Assembly (NCBI GenBank): GCA_965276765.1
Contig: OZ255627.1
Coordinates: 4,712,001 to 4,776,000 of the forward strand
DNA length: 64,000 nt
Reading direction: 5' to 3'
Source of the DNA: G965276765 sp965276765
Lineage (GTDB): Bacteria > Actinomycetota > Acidimicrobiia > Acidimicrobiales > Palsa-688
Shown here: positions 48,956 through 57,498 of the stretch, piece by piece
Layout of the letters: each line of letters starts with the position of its first letter
Position numbering within the stretch: the first letter of the stretch is position 1
The notes under the pieces: generated by a model
The model's database searches: none
What the model was told of the DNA's origin: nothing
The model's input: the letters and a program-made list of their open reading frames with translations, nothing else
Made by a program: the position numbers and the translations under genes

Positions 48956-49530
48956 GCGGACTCCTCTACTGGATGGGTGGCGCTGGTGGGGCGGGCGCCG
49001 GCGGGTTGGGTGGCGCCGGCAGGTTGGGTGGCATCGGCCGGTCGGTCAGCGCCGGCCGGTTGATCGGGATCGGCGAGGGCGCTGGTCAGCGCTTCGAACA
49101 GGCGAACCAGGGTGGTGCGATCGCTCCCGCTCCAGCCCCGCATCGCCTCGGCGATGATGACGGCGCGGCGGTCGAGGGCCTCGGCGAGCATGCGGCGGCC
49201 GGCGTCGGTCACCTCGAGGCGCCACGCCCGACGGTCGGTGGGATCGGGTTGACGGGCCACGAGATCTGCGTCCAAGAGGTGGCCGACATGGCGACTGACG
49301 GTCGAATGGTCGAGGCCGGTCAGGCCGGCGAGGTCGGTCATCCGGCGCGGTCCGCTCGTGTCGATGAGATACAGCAGGAAGTGGCTGGTCAGGTCGTCAC
49401 CGTGCTCGCCGAGACGCACCTTGAGGGCCCGGCCGAAGCGACCAAACGCCACGACCAGCTCGAGGGCGGCGGCGGCGCTCGGCCCGTCATCGAGTTTCGG
49501 CGTCTCGCCGTCGAGCTGCGGTGTCTGCAC
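48952..49530 (-). CDS. MarR-family repressor of the adjacent efflux pump
   Basis: A 192-residue winged-helix protein from GTG 49530: RMTDLAGLTGLDHSTVSRHV (recognition helix) and DLVARQPDPTDRRAWRLEVT (wing), flanked by dimer helices. A proline/alanine-rich tail with repeats of PAGATQPAGA-type follows after residue 155. Only about 10 nt separate GTG from a TAGGGT box, so the mRNA could be leaderless. It precedes and is coupled to the DHA2 transporter, the classic MarR-pump arrangement. Confidence 0.92.
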   Translation of the reverse strand: MQTPQLDGETPKLDDGPSAAAALELVVAFGRFGRALKVRLGEHGDDLTSHFLLYLIDTSGPRRMTDLAGLTGLDHSTVSRHVGHLLDADLVARQPDPTDRRAWRLEVTDAGRRMLAEALDRRAVIIAEAMRGWSGSDRTTLVRLFEALTSALADPDQPAGADRPADATQPAGATQPAGARPTSATHPVEESA

Positions 49531-49551
49531 CTCGGCACCCTATCCCCAATT

Positions 49552-49567
49552 TAGTTGCATGCACCAC
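49552..49567. promoter_or_regulatory. Probable MarR operator upstream of marR-efflux operon
   Basis: TAGTTGCATGCACCAC at about 49552-49567, centred on the palindrome TGCATGCA, about 25 bp before the MarR start. TAGTTGCATGCA-type palindromes are common MarR sites in actinobacteria. Binding is inferred from position. Confidence 0.5.
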
Positions 49568-49668
49568 ACACTTTTTCATCGACCGTGCTGCTGGCGCGCC
49601 GGCGCTGCCCGTCACCCTCATCCCGCCGGTTGCGCCTCCGCGCCCGACGGTGCTGCAGTGTGAGGCCG

Positions 49669-51135
49669 ATGACCTTTCCCCGCGCCGCCGGCCCTCACGA
49701 GCCAAGACCATCGTCCAACCGCCGAACCCGCATCGTCGCGACGATCGGCCCGGCCTCCGACGGGCCCGATGTCCTGGTCGCCATGGCCGCGGCGGGGATG
49801 GACGTGGCTCGGCTTCCACTCGCCCACGGCACCGTCGACGACGCCGTGGCCCGGCTCCGAAGGATCCGGGCGGCCACGCCCGAGGTTGGCGTCCTCGCCG
49901 ACCTGCCCGGCCCCAAGATTCGGGCCGCGGCGTTTCCTGCGGCCGGTTCGATAGTCAGCGCCGGCGCCACCATCGAGCTCGTGACCGCTGACGGGCCCGA
50001 TGCGCACAGCAATGCGGCGCGCATCGCCGTGGCCTATGACGACCTGGTTGGTCAACTGCAGCCGGGCGACCGGGTCGCGCTCGGCGACGGCGGTGTAGCC
50101 CTTGTCATCGAGGAGCGGACCGGCCAGGTGGCCACCGCCCGGGTCCGAAGCGGCGGCCTCCTGCTGGGCCGTCCCGGCGTCACGGCGCCGGCAGGGAGGA
50201 CGACGCTTGCCACCCCGACCGCCGATGACCTCAGCCGTCTCGAGGTGCTGCTCGAGGAGGGAATCGACTCGGTTGCCGTGTCGTTTGTCTGCAGCGGTGC
50301 CGACATGGAGATCGTGCGCGCCGCGACAGGACCCGGTCCTCTGCTCGTCGCCAAGATCGAGACGCCCGAGGGGGTCAACGACCTGAGGAGCATTCTGGCG
50401 GTGTCCGATGCCGTCATGGTGGCCAGAGGTGACCTCGGGGTGAGGATCCCACTCGAGGACGTGCCGCATGTCCAAAAGCAGGTCATCAGGGAAGGCATCC
50501 GCTATGGCCGTCCGGTGATCACCGCCACCCAGATGCTCGAGTCGATGATCGTCTCTCCCGTTCCGACACGCGCCGAGGTGACCGACATCGCCAACGCCGT
50601 CTTCGACGGTACGAGCGCCGTGATGCTCTCGGGTGAGACCGCCATCGGTGCCGACCCGACGTTGGCCGTCGCCACGATGGCGAGCATCGCCTGGAGGGCC
50701 GAGCGCGACTTCGACTACGAGCACTGGGGCGCGGGCCTCGGGGCCCAGGAGGTCGCCGGGGGCGCGACCCAGCGGATCACCGCCGCCATCACCGCCGCCG
50801 CCTGGCGGGCCGCGGCGGAAGAGGACGCCGCCGCCATTATCGCCTGCACCCGTTCGGGGGCGACGGCGCGCGCCATCGCCAGGTTCCGGCCCGCGGCGCC
50901 GATCGTCGCCACGACCCCCCTGGACGCGACGATCCGCCAGCTGCGGATGAGTTGGGGCGTCGACGCGCTCCGCGTCCAGGAGTCGTCGAGCACCGACGAG
51001 ATCGTGTGGTTCTCGGTGAAAGCCGCCGTCGAAGCGGGCTACGCCAAGGCCGGCGACGTCGTCGTCGTGCTGGCCGGGTCGCCCACGGAGCCGGAACCTG
51101 TGACCGACACGTTGCGCATCGTGCAGGTCAGGTAG
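49669..51135 (+). CDS. pyk: Pyruvate kinase
   Basis: A 488-residue pyruvate kinase from ATG 49669. TRIVATIGPASDGPDVLVAM, LADLPGPKIRAAAF, VAKIETPEGVNDLRSI (catalytic Lys, Mg-binding Glu), VMVARGDLGVRIPLEDVPHV (Asp) and PVITATQMLESMI are present, with a full C-terminal domain. The K+-site segment reads ARLPLAHG instead of NFSHG, and the Glu of GPEIR is Lys (GPKIR). In known enzymes Lys at that position goes with activity independent of K+. It makes pyruvate and ATP from PEP at the end of glycolysis. Confidence 0.93.
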   Translation: MTFPRAAGPHEPRPSSNRRTRIVATIGPASDGPDVLVAMAAAGMDVARLPLAHGTVDDAVARLRRIRAATPEVGVLADLPGPKIRAAAFPAAGSIVSAGATIELVTADGPDAHSNAARIAVAYDDLVGQLQPGDRVALGDGGVALVIEERTGQVATARVRSGGLLLGRPGVTAPAGRTTLATPTADDLSRLEVLLEEGIDSVAVSFVCSGADMEIVRAATGPGPLLVAKIETPEGVNDLRSILAVSDAVMVARGDLGVRIPLEDVPHVQKQVIREGIRYGRPVITATQMLESMIVSPVPTRAEVTDIANAVFDGTSAVMLSGETAIGADPTLAVATMASIAWRAERDFDYEHWGAGLGAQEVAGGATQRITAAITAAAWRAAAEEDAAAIIACTRSGATARAIARFRPAAPIVATTPLDATIRQLRMSWGVDALRVQESSSTDEIVWFSVKAAVEAGYAKAGDVVVVLAGSPTEPEPVTDTLRIVQVR

Positions 51136-51144
51136 GCGTGCCGG

Positions 51145-52770
51145 TCAGGTAGGCGGGGGACCTGCGGTGGGCGCCTCGACGCAGCGCCCCCCGCCGAGCG
51201 ACTTGCTGCGGTAGAGGGCCAGATCGGCGTCGCTCAGCAATCGCTCGAAGTGGCGCGGCGGACCGCTCGCCACGCCGATGCTCACCGACACAGAGCAGGA
51301 GGTGGCGATCTCCCGCCTGAGGGCGTGGGCCCGCTCGATGGCGTCCGGCCCGTTCGTGGCGGCGAGGAGCACGAAGAACTCGTCGCCTCCGACGCGTGCT
51401 GCGTGGTCGCCCGCATCGAGCCGGGCCACCAGGGCCAGGCCGACGGTCTGCAGGATGCGGTCACCGGCCAGGTGCCCGTGGCGATCGTTGATCTCCTTGA
51501 ACCGGTCGATGTCGACCACAAGCACCGCCACCTCGGGCGCGTCGTCGGCGACGAGGCGCTCGAGGGAGCGGTAGAACCCGCGACGGTTGGCGAGACCGGT
51601 CAGGTCGTCGACGTGAGCGTGGCGTTCGAGCTGGGCGCTGCGGACCCTGAGACGCTCGGCACCGAGCAGGGCCTGGATCGAATCGACGCTCCTGCGCTGC
51701 CCGTGGGAGAGCCGCTCGGTCTGCGTCTTCGCCACCCGCCGGCCGGCCGGGGCCGCCTCCAGCTCCGCCGCCAGCTCCATGGCTAAGGTGACCGGCTCGG
51801 CCGATTCGCTGCCTTGGAGACACTCGATCGCAGCCTCCGCCGCCTGTCTCGCCTCTACGACCCGGGCCGGCGCCAGCGAGAGGGCGAGAGCAAGACGGGC
51901 GTGACCCACGCGCATGGGCCCAGCACCGGGGGCGGAACAGACCTCCTGTGCTCGGTGGGAAACGTCGGTACCGCAGAGGGCCCGGGTGACGAGCGCGCAG
52001 ACCTCGAGGTCGTCGACCCAGGATGCGGGCCAGGAGCCGTCGTCGCAGATGGCCTCGAAATCAAGGGTGGCTTGGGCCGCATGGGCGCAGGACGCTGCGC
52101 TGTCGCCGGCGACGCGCAGGGCGCAGGCCCGGTTGGTCTCGAGGTCGACCACGTTGTAGACGATGCGTCGACGCATGGCAGCAACGTCGGCGGCGTAGGG
52201 AGCCAGATCGGGCGCCTCGGCGATCGGGTCGACCTCGGCCGCCGCCCGGTAGTGGGTCGAGGCCAGCTCCCACAGCCCCAGAGCCCGGAAGCCGATTCCG
52301 CAGCCGGTGTGGGCGCTGACGCGCTCGAGCGGGTCGCCACCTCCCTGCTCGAGGAGGACGACGGCCCGGATGAGGTCGACCTCGGCGGCTGCTGTCGCCG
52401 CCGGGCCGTCCGTCGAGACGGTCAGAGCGATCGATGAGCGGAAGGCGAGCGCACTCGCGACCAGGATTGGTTCACCCGACATGTCTGCGCCGCGGCACAT
52501 CTCCTCGATGATGGGCTGCGGACGCCCACCACCGCTCAGGACGTGCAGGATGGCGGCGCTGCGGGCCCGAAGCGAGACCTCGGTCCAGCGGTTGCGGTCG
52601 GCGGTCTCGATGAGCGCATCGATCTCCGCGCGGTCCGGCTTCGGCTCTTCTTGCGCGGCGAGTACGAGACGGAACGCCTCGATCCAAGCCGCCACACGCC
52701 GAGCCGAGCGGTCGTCGGACCGGCGAGCGACGCGGCCCGATGCGCCTTCGGGGGGCGGCGAGTAGCGCAA
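51145..52770 (-). CDS. GGDEF diguanylate cyclase, copy 1 of a tandem trio
   Basis: About 541 residues. The N-terminal 330 residues are Ala-rich helical repeats (TPR-like), ending in a linker helix (RLRVRSAQLERHAHVDDLTG). The C-terminal GGDEF domain is complete: DLTGLANRRGFYRSLE, VVDIDRFKEINDRHGHLAGD and ARVGGDEFFVLL, so cyclase activity is expected. The Arg of the RxxD inhibitory site is absent (DAGD), so product inhibition is probably lost. Start uncertain: TTG 52770 follows the copy-2 stop by 1 nt; the frame upstream is antisense-like. GTG 52695 is an alternative. Confidence 0.85.
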   Translation of the reverse strand: MRYSPPPEGASGRVARRSDDRSARRVAAWIEAFRLVLAAQEEPKPDRAEIDALIETADRNRWTEVSLRARSAAILHVLSGGGRPQPIIEEMCRGADMSGEPILVASALAFRSSIALTVSTDGPAATAAAEVDLIRAVVLLEQGGGDPLERVSAHTGCGIGFRALGLWELASTHYRAAAEVDPIAEAPDLAPYAADVAAMRRRIVYNVVDLETNRACALRVAGDSAASCAHAAQATLDFEAICDDGSWPASWVDDLEVCALVTRALCGTDVSHRAQEVCSAPGAGPMRVGHARLALALSLAPARVVEARQAAEAAIECLQGSESAEPVTLAMELAAELEAAPAGRRVAKTQTERLSHGQRRSVDSIQALLGAERLRVRSAQLERHAHVDDLTGLANRRGFYRSLERLVADDAPEVAVLVVDIDRFKEINDRHGHLAGDRILQTVGLALVARLDAGDHAARVGGDEFFVLLAATNGPDAIERAHALRREIATSCSVSVSIGVASGPPRHFERLLSDADLALYRSKSLGGGRCVEAPTAGPPPT

Positions 52771-52771
52771 G

Positions 52772-54502
52772 CTACCGCTCGCCGAGCGATGCAGACCGTC
52801 GCCGGCCGCTCGCGGCCTTAGTGCTGTGTATGGCGCGGTCGGCGTCGGCAAGCAGCAGATCGAACTCGTCGGGCCGTCCGCTGGCCACGCCGATGCTGAC
52901 GCTGAAGGCGACGTCGTCTTCGGTCCGCCCGCCCGTGATCGCATCGTCGATGGCGCGGGCCCTTTCCTCCGCCACGGCGGCGGTCGTGCCCTCGAGGAGC
53001 AGGAAGAACTCGTCGCCGCCGAAGTGAGCGGCGACGTCTCGCGGTCGGATCGAACGGGCGAGCACGGCCGCCAATCGCCTCAGGGCCGCATCTGCGCCCG
53101 GGCCGCTGTTGCGGTCGCTTCCGTGCTTGGACCGATCGATGTCGATGATGAGCAGCGAGATCAGGGAGCAACCGTCGGCTGCGAGATCGTCGATGTGGCG
53201 ATAGAAGCCTCTCCGGTTGGCGAGCCCGGTCAGCTCGTCTACGTGGGCGTGACGCTCCATCTCCTCACTGCGGGCCCTCAACCGCTCGGTCTGGAGCAGC
53301 GCCAGCATGGCGGTCACGTTCTTCTGCCGGCCGTTCCAGAGCTTGTCCGTCTGGGCCCGAGCAAGCCTGCGCCCGGCGGTGGCCCCCTCGAGCTCGGCGG
53401 CGAGCGCGAGGGCAAGGGTGAGAGGCTGTTGCGTCTCGCTGGCCTCGAGGGCAACGATGGCCGCCTCTACGCTCTGCTTGGCGGCATCCACGTCTCTCGA
53501 GGCCAGAGAGAGCGCCACGGCGAGGTGGGCCTGACCGACCCGCAGCGCGTTGGCTGCGACCCTTCGCCGACGCGTCGAGCTTTCCCTGTCCGGCCCGGTC
53601 TGGCCCGTCGCCTCGATCCTGGCGGCATCGGCGGCGACGTCATCGCCGGCGATGGCCCGCGCCATGAGGACGAACGCCTCGATCTCGGAGACCCAGGACG
53701 CCGGCCACGCCCCTGCCGCTCGCACCGCGGCGAAACCCTCGAGCACAGACGCGCAGTGAGCGAGCGCCTGGTCTCCATCACCGACGAGGAGGAGGGCGCA
53801 GGCGTAGTTGGTCTCGACCTCGATTCGGTTGTAGAGGATCGGGCGGCAGAAGGCGGCGATATCTGCCTCGTGACCGGCGAGGGCCGCCTCCTCCGCCAGC
53901 GGGTCGATAGCTGCGGCCGCTTCGTACTGGTCCAGTTCGAGCTCCCAGAGACCCATGATGCCGAGGGAGATCCCGCAGACGGTATGGGCCACGAGCCGCT
54001 CGAGCGAGCCGCCCATGCCCCGCTCGAGCGCAACGATGGCGGTCGCCAGATCGGTCTCCGCTCCTGCATTCGGCGGCCCCTCGCCCCGGTTCTTCAACAG
54101 CGTGGTGCAGGATCGAATGGCCAACGACAGGGCGACGAGCGCAGGGTCGTGCGACGTGTCGGCCCTGCGGGCCATATCGTTGATGAGCTCATCGGGAAAG
54201 TCGCCGCCGAGCTCACCGCTTATCCCCGCGGCGCAGCGAGCCACGACCGAGACCTCGTGCCACAGGTTCCGGTCGCCGAGCTCGATCAGCTCGTGGATGG
54301 CGGCGTCGTCGGGCTGCGGTTCGTCCTGCGCGGCCTGGAGCATCCGGTGGGCGGCGAGTCGGGCCGTCACCCGCTGGCGTGAGAAGCCAAGCGTGTCGGC
54401 GGCCTCGTCCGATGACGGGGTTGCCTGGTCTCGCCGGCCGACCGCCAGCCAGGACCTGACCAAAGATGCCGACTCGTTCATCGCCGTAGGAAGGTTCGAC
54501 AT
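52772..54502 (-). CDS. GGDEF-domain protein, copy 2 of a tandem trio, degenerate
   Basis: 576 residues with the same architecture as its neighbours: N-terminal helical repeats starting around RVTARLAAHRMLQAAQDEP and GDRNLWHEVSVVARCAAG, then a GGDEF domain with DELTGLANRRGFYRHID and AAHFGGDEFFLLL. The substrate-binding segment FKxxND...GHxxGD is changed to DIDRSKHGSDRNSGPGADAA, losing the Phe, the Asn and the GH pair. The RxxD site is present (RPRD). Probably inactive as cyclase or altered; might act as a c-di-GMP sensor. Start ATG 54502, with a second ATG 21 nt downstream. Confidence 0.85.
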   Translation of the reverse strand: MSNLPTAMNESASLVRSWLAVGRRDQATPSSDEAADTLGFSRQRVTARLAAHRMLQAAQDEPQPDDAAIHELIELGDRNLWHEVSVVARCAAGISGELGGDFPDELINDMARRADTSHDPALVALSLAIRSCTTLLKNRGEGPPNAGAETDLATAIVALERGMGGSLERLVAHTVCGISLGIMGLWELELDQYEAAAAIDPLAEEAALAGHEADIAAFCRPILYNRIEVETNYACALLLVGDGDQALAHCASVLEGFAAVRAAGAWPASWVSEIEAFVLMARAIAGDDVAADAARIEATGQTGPDRESSTRRRRVAANALRVGQAHLAVALSLASRDVDAAKQSVEAAIVALEASETQQPLTLALALAAELEGATAGRRLARAQTDKLWNGRQKNVTAMLALLQTERLRARSEEMERHAHVDELTGLANRRGFYRHIDDLAADGCSLISLLIIDIDRSKHGSDRNSGPGADAALRRLAAVLARSIRPRDVAAHFGGDEFFLLLEGTTAAVAEERARAIDDAITGGRTEDDVAFSVSIGVASGRPDEFDLLLADADRAIHSTKAASGRRRSASLGER

Positions 54503-54529
54503 TCCCGTCCCGGTTCCCTCTGTTGACTG

Positions 54530-56266
54530 CTATCTGTTCGTAGCCGAGGGCGCGGAGGATGAGACCCAGCGACCACCCCCGGTGGTCTTGCCACGGTAGA
54601 GAGCGTTGTCGGCCTCGGCGAGCAGGCGATCGAACTCGTCGGGAGGGCCGCTCGACACGCCGACAGTGACGGAGAGGGCGACGTCGCCGTCATCGGGTCC
54701 CGGCTGAGCGACGGCATCGACGATCGCCTGGGCCCGCTCGATCGCTACCTGCGCACCCGTGCCTTCGAGGAGCACGAAGAACTCGTCGCCGCCGAGGCGG
54801 GCGGCGATGTCGCGGGGACGAACCAGGCGGGCCAGGACACCGGCGAGCCTGCGCAGGGCGCGATCGCCGACGAGGTGGCCGTAGCGGTCGTTGACGTCCT
54901 TGAAGCGGTCGATGTCGACTACGAGCAACGAGACGCGTGTCCTTCCCTGGGCGAGCAGCTCGTTGAGATACCGGTAGAAGCCCCGGCGATTGGCCAGGCC
55001 GGTCAGGTCGTCGACATGGGCGTGACGTTCGAGCTCCTCGCTTCGAGCTCGCAGGCGCTCGGTCCTGATGAGTGCTTCCATCGAGTCGACGCTGCGACGC
55101 CGGCCGGTCCACAGCTTCTCGGTCTGCGCCCGGGCCAGTCGGGTCGCCGCCGGCGCTCCCTCCAGGTCGGCGGCCAGCTTCATGGCCAGGGTGAGCAGCG
55201 AATACGGGGAGTGCTGGAGGGCGTCGATAGCCGACTCTGCCGCCTCCCTCGCCCGCGCTGCGCTCTGCCCCTCTCTGTCCCGTTCCTGGCCACCATGCGC
55301 CAGGGAGACGGCGAGGGCCAGGCGGGCGTTGCCCGTCCGCATCGTGGAGGTACCGCTGCGACCTCCAGGCTCTTCCGGCCTGGCGCAGATCGCTCTGGCC
55401 CGGTCCGACACGTCCCGGCCGGCGAGGGCGTCGGCCAGCAGGGCGCAGGTCTCGAGGTCGGCCAGCCAGGAAGGCGACCAGGCCTCCCCCTCGGCTCGTA
55501 CCGCCTCGTAGTGACGGAGGGCGGCGGCGATCTGGGCGGATGCCGCTTCCTCGTCGTCGGCGACGCGGAGCGCGCAGGCGTAGTTGGTTGCAGCCTCGAC
55601 GCGGTTGTAGAGAACGGCCCTGGCCATGGCGGCGATGTCGTCGTGGTAGTCGGCGAGCGCCGGCTCGAGTGCGATCGGGTCGATGTCGGCGGCGGCCTCG
55701 TACTGCTCGACGGCGAGCTCCCAGAGGCCCATCATGGAGAAGCTCACCCCGCAGGTGTTGTGGGCGGCGGCCCGCTCGAGCGAGCCGCCTTCTCCCGGTT
55801 CGAGCATCACGACAGCGGCGGCCAGGTCGGCCTCGGCGTCGGCGCTCGTCAACCCCTCGATCCAGGTCGGTCTCGAGATGACGAACGACCGAAACCCGAG
55901 GGCCATGGCGAACAGGCCGAGGTCTCTCGACGTCTCGGCCCGACGGCACATGTCATCGACGAGGTCACGGACAGACCCGGCCTCGGGTCCAGCCGCAACG
56001 GCCTCGGCACAGCGCGCGATGACCGAAACCTCGTGCCAGTGGTTGCGATCGCCCACCTCGATCAGATCGGTCACGTCGGAGCTGTCGGGGGGCGGCTCAT
56101 CCTGTACGGCGATGAGCAGCCGGTGGGCGGCAAGTCGTGCCGCCGTACGCTCGGCGGACATTGCCCCATCCGCAGCGTCATCGACCGGCGAGGAGCCATC
56201 GACCGGCGAGGAGGCATCGACCGGCGAGGATCCGTCGGCCGGCTGCTCGCTCAACGACGCCTCCAT
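54530..56266 (-). CDS. GGDEF diguanylate cyclase, copy 3 of a tandem trio
   Basis: 578 residues from ATG 56266 (GAGAGG upstream; the frame beyond is antisense to the acyl-CoA dehydrogenase gene). A low-complexity SSPVDGSSPVD-type repeat opens the protein, then helical repeats with TARLAAHRLLIAVQDEPPPD and GDRNHWHEVSVIARCAEA, then an intact GGDEF domain: DIDRFKDVNDRYGHLVGDRA, RPRDIAARLGGDEFFVLL. Both catalytic motif and RxxD inhibitory site are present. It starts 23 nt after the upstream acyl-CoA dehydrogenase gene and is probably co-transcribed with it. Confidence 0.9.
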   Translation of the reverse strand: MEASLSEQPADGSSPVDASSPVDGSSPVDDAADGAMSAERTAARLAAHRLLIAVQDEPPPDSSDVTDLIEVGDRNHWHEVSVIARCAEAVAAGPEAGSVRDLVDDMCRRAETSRDLGLFAMALGFRSFVISRPTWIEGLTSADAEADLAAAVVMLEPGEGGSLERAAAHNTCGVSFSMMGLWELAVEQYEAAADIDPIALEPALADYHDDIAAMARAVLYNRVEAATNYACALRVADDEEAASAQIAAALRHYEAVRAEGEAWSPSWLADLETCALLADALAGRDVSDRARAICARPEEPGGRSGTSTMRTGNARLALAVSLAHGGQERDREGQSAARAREAAESAIDALQHSPYSLLTLAMKLAADLEGAPAATRLARAQTEKLWTGRRRSVDSMEALIRTERLRARSEELERHAHVDDLTGLANRRGFYRYLNELLAQGRTRVSLLVVDIDRFKDVNDRYGHLVGDRALRRLAGVLARLVRPRDIAARLGGDEFFVLLEGTGAQVAIERAQAIVDAVAQPGPDDGDVALSVTVGVSSGPPDEFDRLLAEADNALYRGKTTGGGRWVSSSAPSATNR

Positions 56267-56289
56267 CGCCCAGGCCTCTCCGGTGCCCG

Positions 56290-57435
56290 CTACTTGAGGA
56301 GGTGGCGGGCGATGACCACCCGCTGGATCTGGTTGGTGCCCTCGTAGATCTGGGTGATCTTCGCATCGCGCATGAAGCGCTCCATCGGGAAGTCGGTCGT
56401 GTACCCGACGCCGCCGAGCAGCTGCACGGCGTCCACCGTGACGGCCATGGCGGTGTCGCCGGCAAAGCACTTGGCCATGGCGCCTGCGGACCCCAGCTCC
56501 CCGTCGCGGTCGCCCTCGTCGATCATGGTGCACGCCTTGTAGGTGAGCAGGCGGGCAGCCTCGGTCTTCATGGCCATGTCGGCGAGCATGAACTGCAGTC
56601 CCTGGAACTCGGCGATCGGTTGACCGAAGGCCTTGCGCTCCTTCACATAGCCGGCGGCGTAGTCGATGGCGCCCTGGGCGATGCCGACGGCCTGGGCCGC
56701 GATGGACGGGCGGCTCCGGTCCAGGGTGTGCATGGCGATGAAAAATCCCTGGCCCTCCTCGCCGATGAGGTTGGACACCGGGATCCTGACGTCGTCGAGG
56801 ATCACCTCGCCGGTCGGGCTGCCGTGCATGCCGAGCTTGGATTCGAGCTTGCCGATGCGAAGTCCGTCGCTCTTCTCGACGATGAAGGCCGAGACACCCC
56901 GCGCGCCGGCCGCCGGGTCGGTCTTGGCGAACACCACGTAGATGTCGGAGACCCCGGCGTTGGTGATCCAGTGCTTGGCCCCGTTGAGGACCCAGCTGTC
57001 ACCGTCACGCACGGCCCTGGCCTTCATGGCGGCGACGTCGCTGCCGGCGTCGACCTCCGAGAGGCAGTAGCTGCCCTGCAGCTCGCCGCTCGCCACCCTG
57101 GGCAGATAGCGCGCCTTGAGCTCTTCGGATGCCCAGTTGATGATGGGCTTGGTCGAAAGCCCGTTGATGGCGATCATCAGGCTCGTTGACGCGCAAACCC
57201 TCGCCAGCTCCTCGACCACGATGGCCTGCGTCACATGATCGGCGCCCGCCCCTCCGTAGGCCGTCGGGATGCCGAGACCCGGCAGCTCCATGGCGACGCA
57301 GTCCTTGAAGTTGTCCCAGGGAAACTCGCCCCTGGCGTCGACCTCGGCCGCCCGGGGCGCGATGCGCTCCTCGGCGAACGCCCTCACGGCCTCTCGGAAC
57401 TCCCGTTGTTCATCTGAAAGGGTCATCGACTGCAT
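56290..57435 (-). CDS. Acyl-CoA dehydrogenase (short/branched-chain type)
   Basis: A 381-residue acyl-CoA dehydrogenase: FAEERIAPRAAEVDARGEFP, GLGIPTAYGGAGADHVTQAI, GSYCLSEVDAGSDVAAMKAR, HWITNAGVSDIYVVFAKTDP, and IYEGTNQIQRVVIARHLL with the catalytic Glu. This pattern is closest to short-chain or isovaleryl/2-methylbutyryl-type enzymes. It oxidises acyl-CoA to enoyl-CoA with FAD. It heads the unit that continues into the three GGDEF genes. Confidence 0.93.
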   Translation of the reverse strand: MQSMTLSDEQREFREAVRAFAEERIAPRAAEVDARGEFPWDNFKDCVAMELPGLGIPTAYGGAGADHVTQAIVVEELARVCASTSLMIAINGLSTKPIINWASEELKARYLPRVASGELQGSYCLSEVDAGSDVAAMKARAVRDGDSWVLNGAKHWITNAGVSDIYVVFAKTDPAAGARGVSAFIVEKSDGLRIGKLESKLGMHGSPTGEVILDDVRIPVSNLIGEEGQGFFIAMHTLDRSRPSIAAQAVGIAQGAIDYAAGYVKERKAFGQPIAEFQGLQFMLADMAMKTEAARLLTYKACTMIDEGDRDGELGSAGAMAKCFAGDTAMAVTVDAVQLLGGVGYTTDFPMERFMRDAKITQIYEGTNQIQRVVIARHLLK

Positions 57436-57498
57436 GGCGCCAGTATCCCACCCGGACCGGACATCCGCCTTCGGAGGCGGAAACTAGACTGGCTGGCC

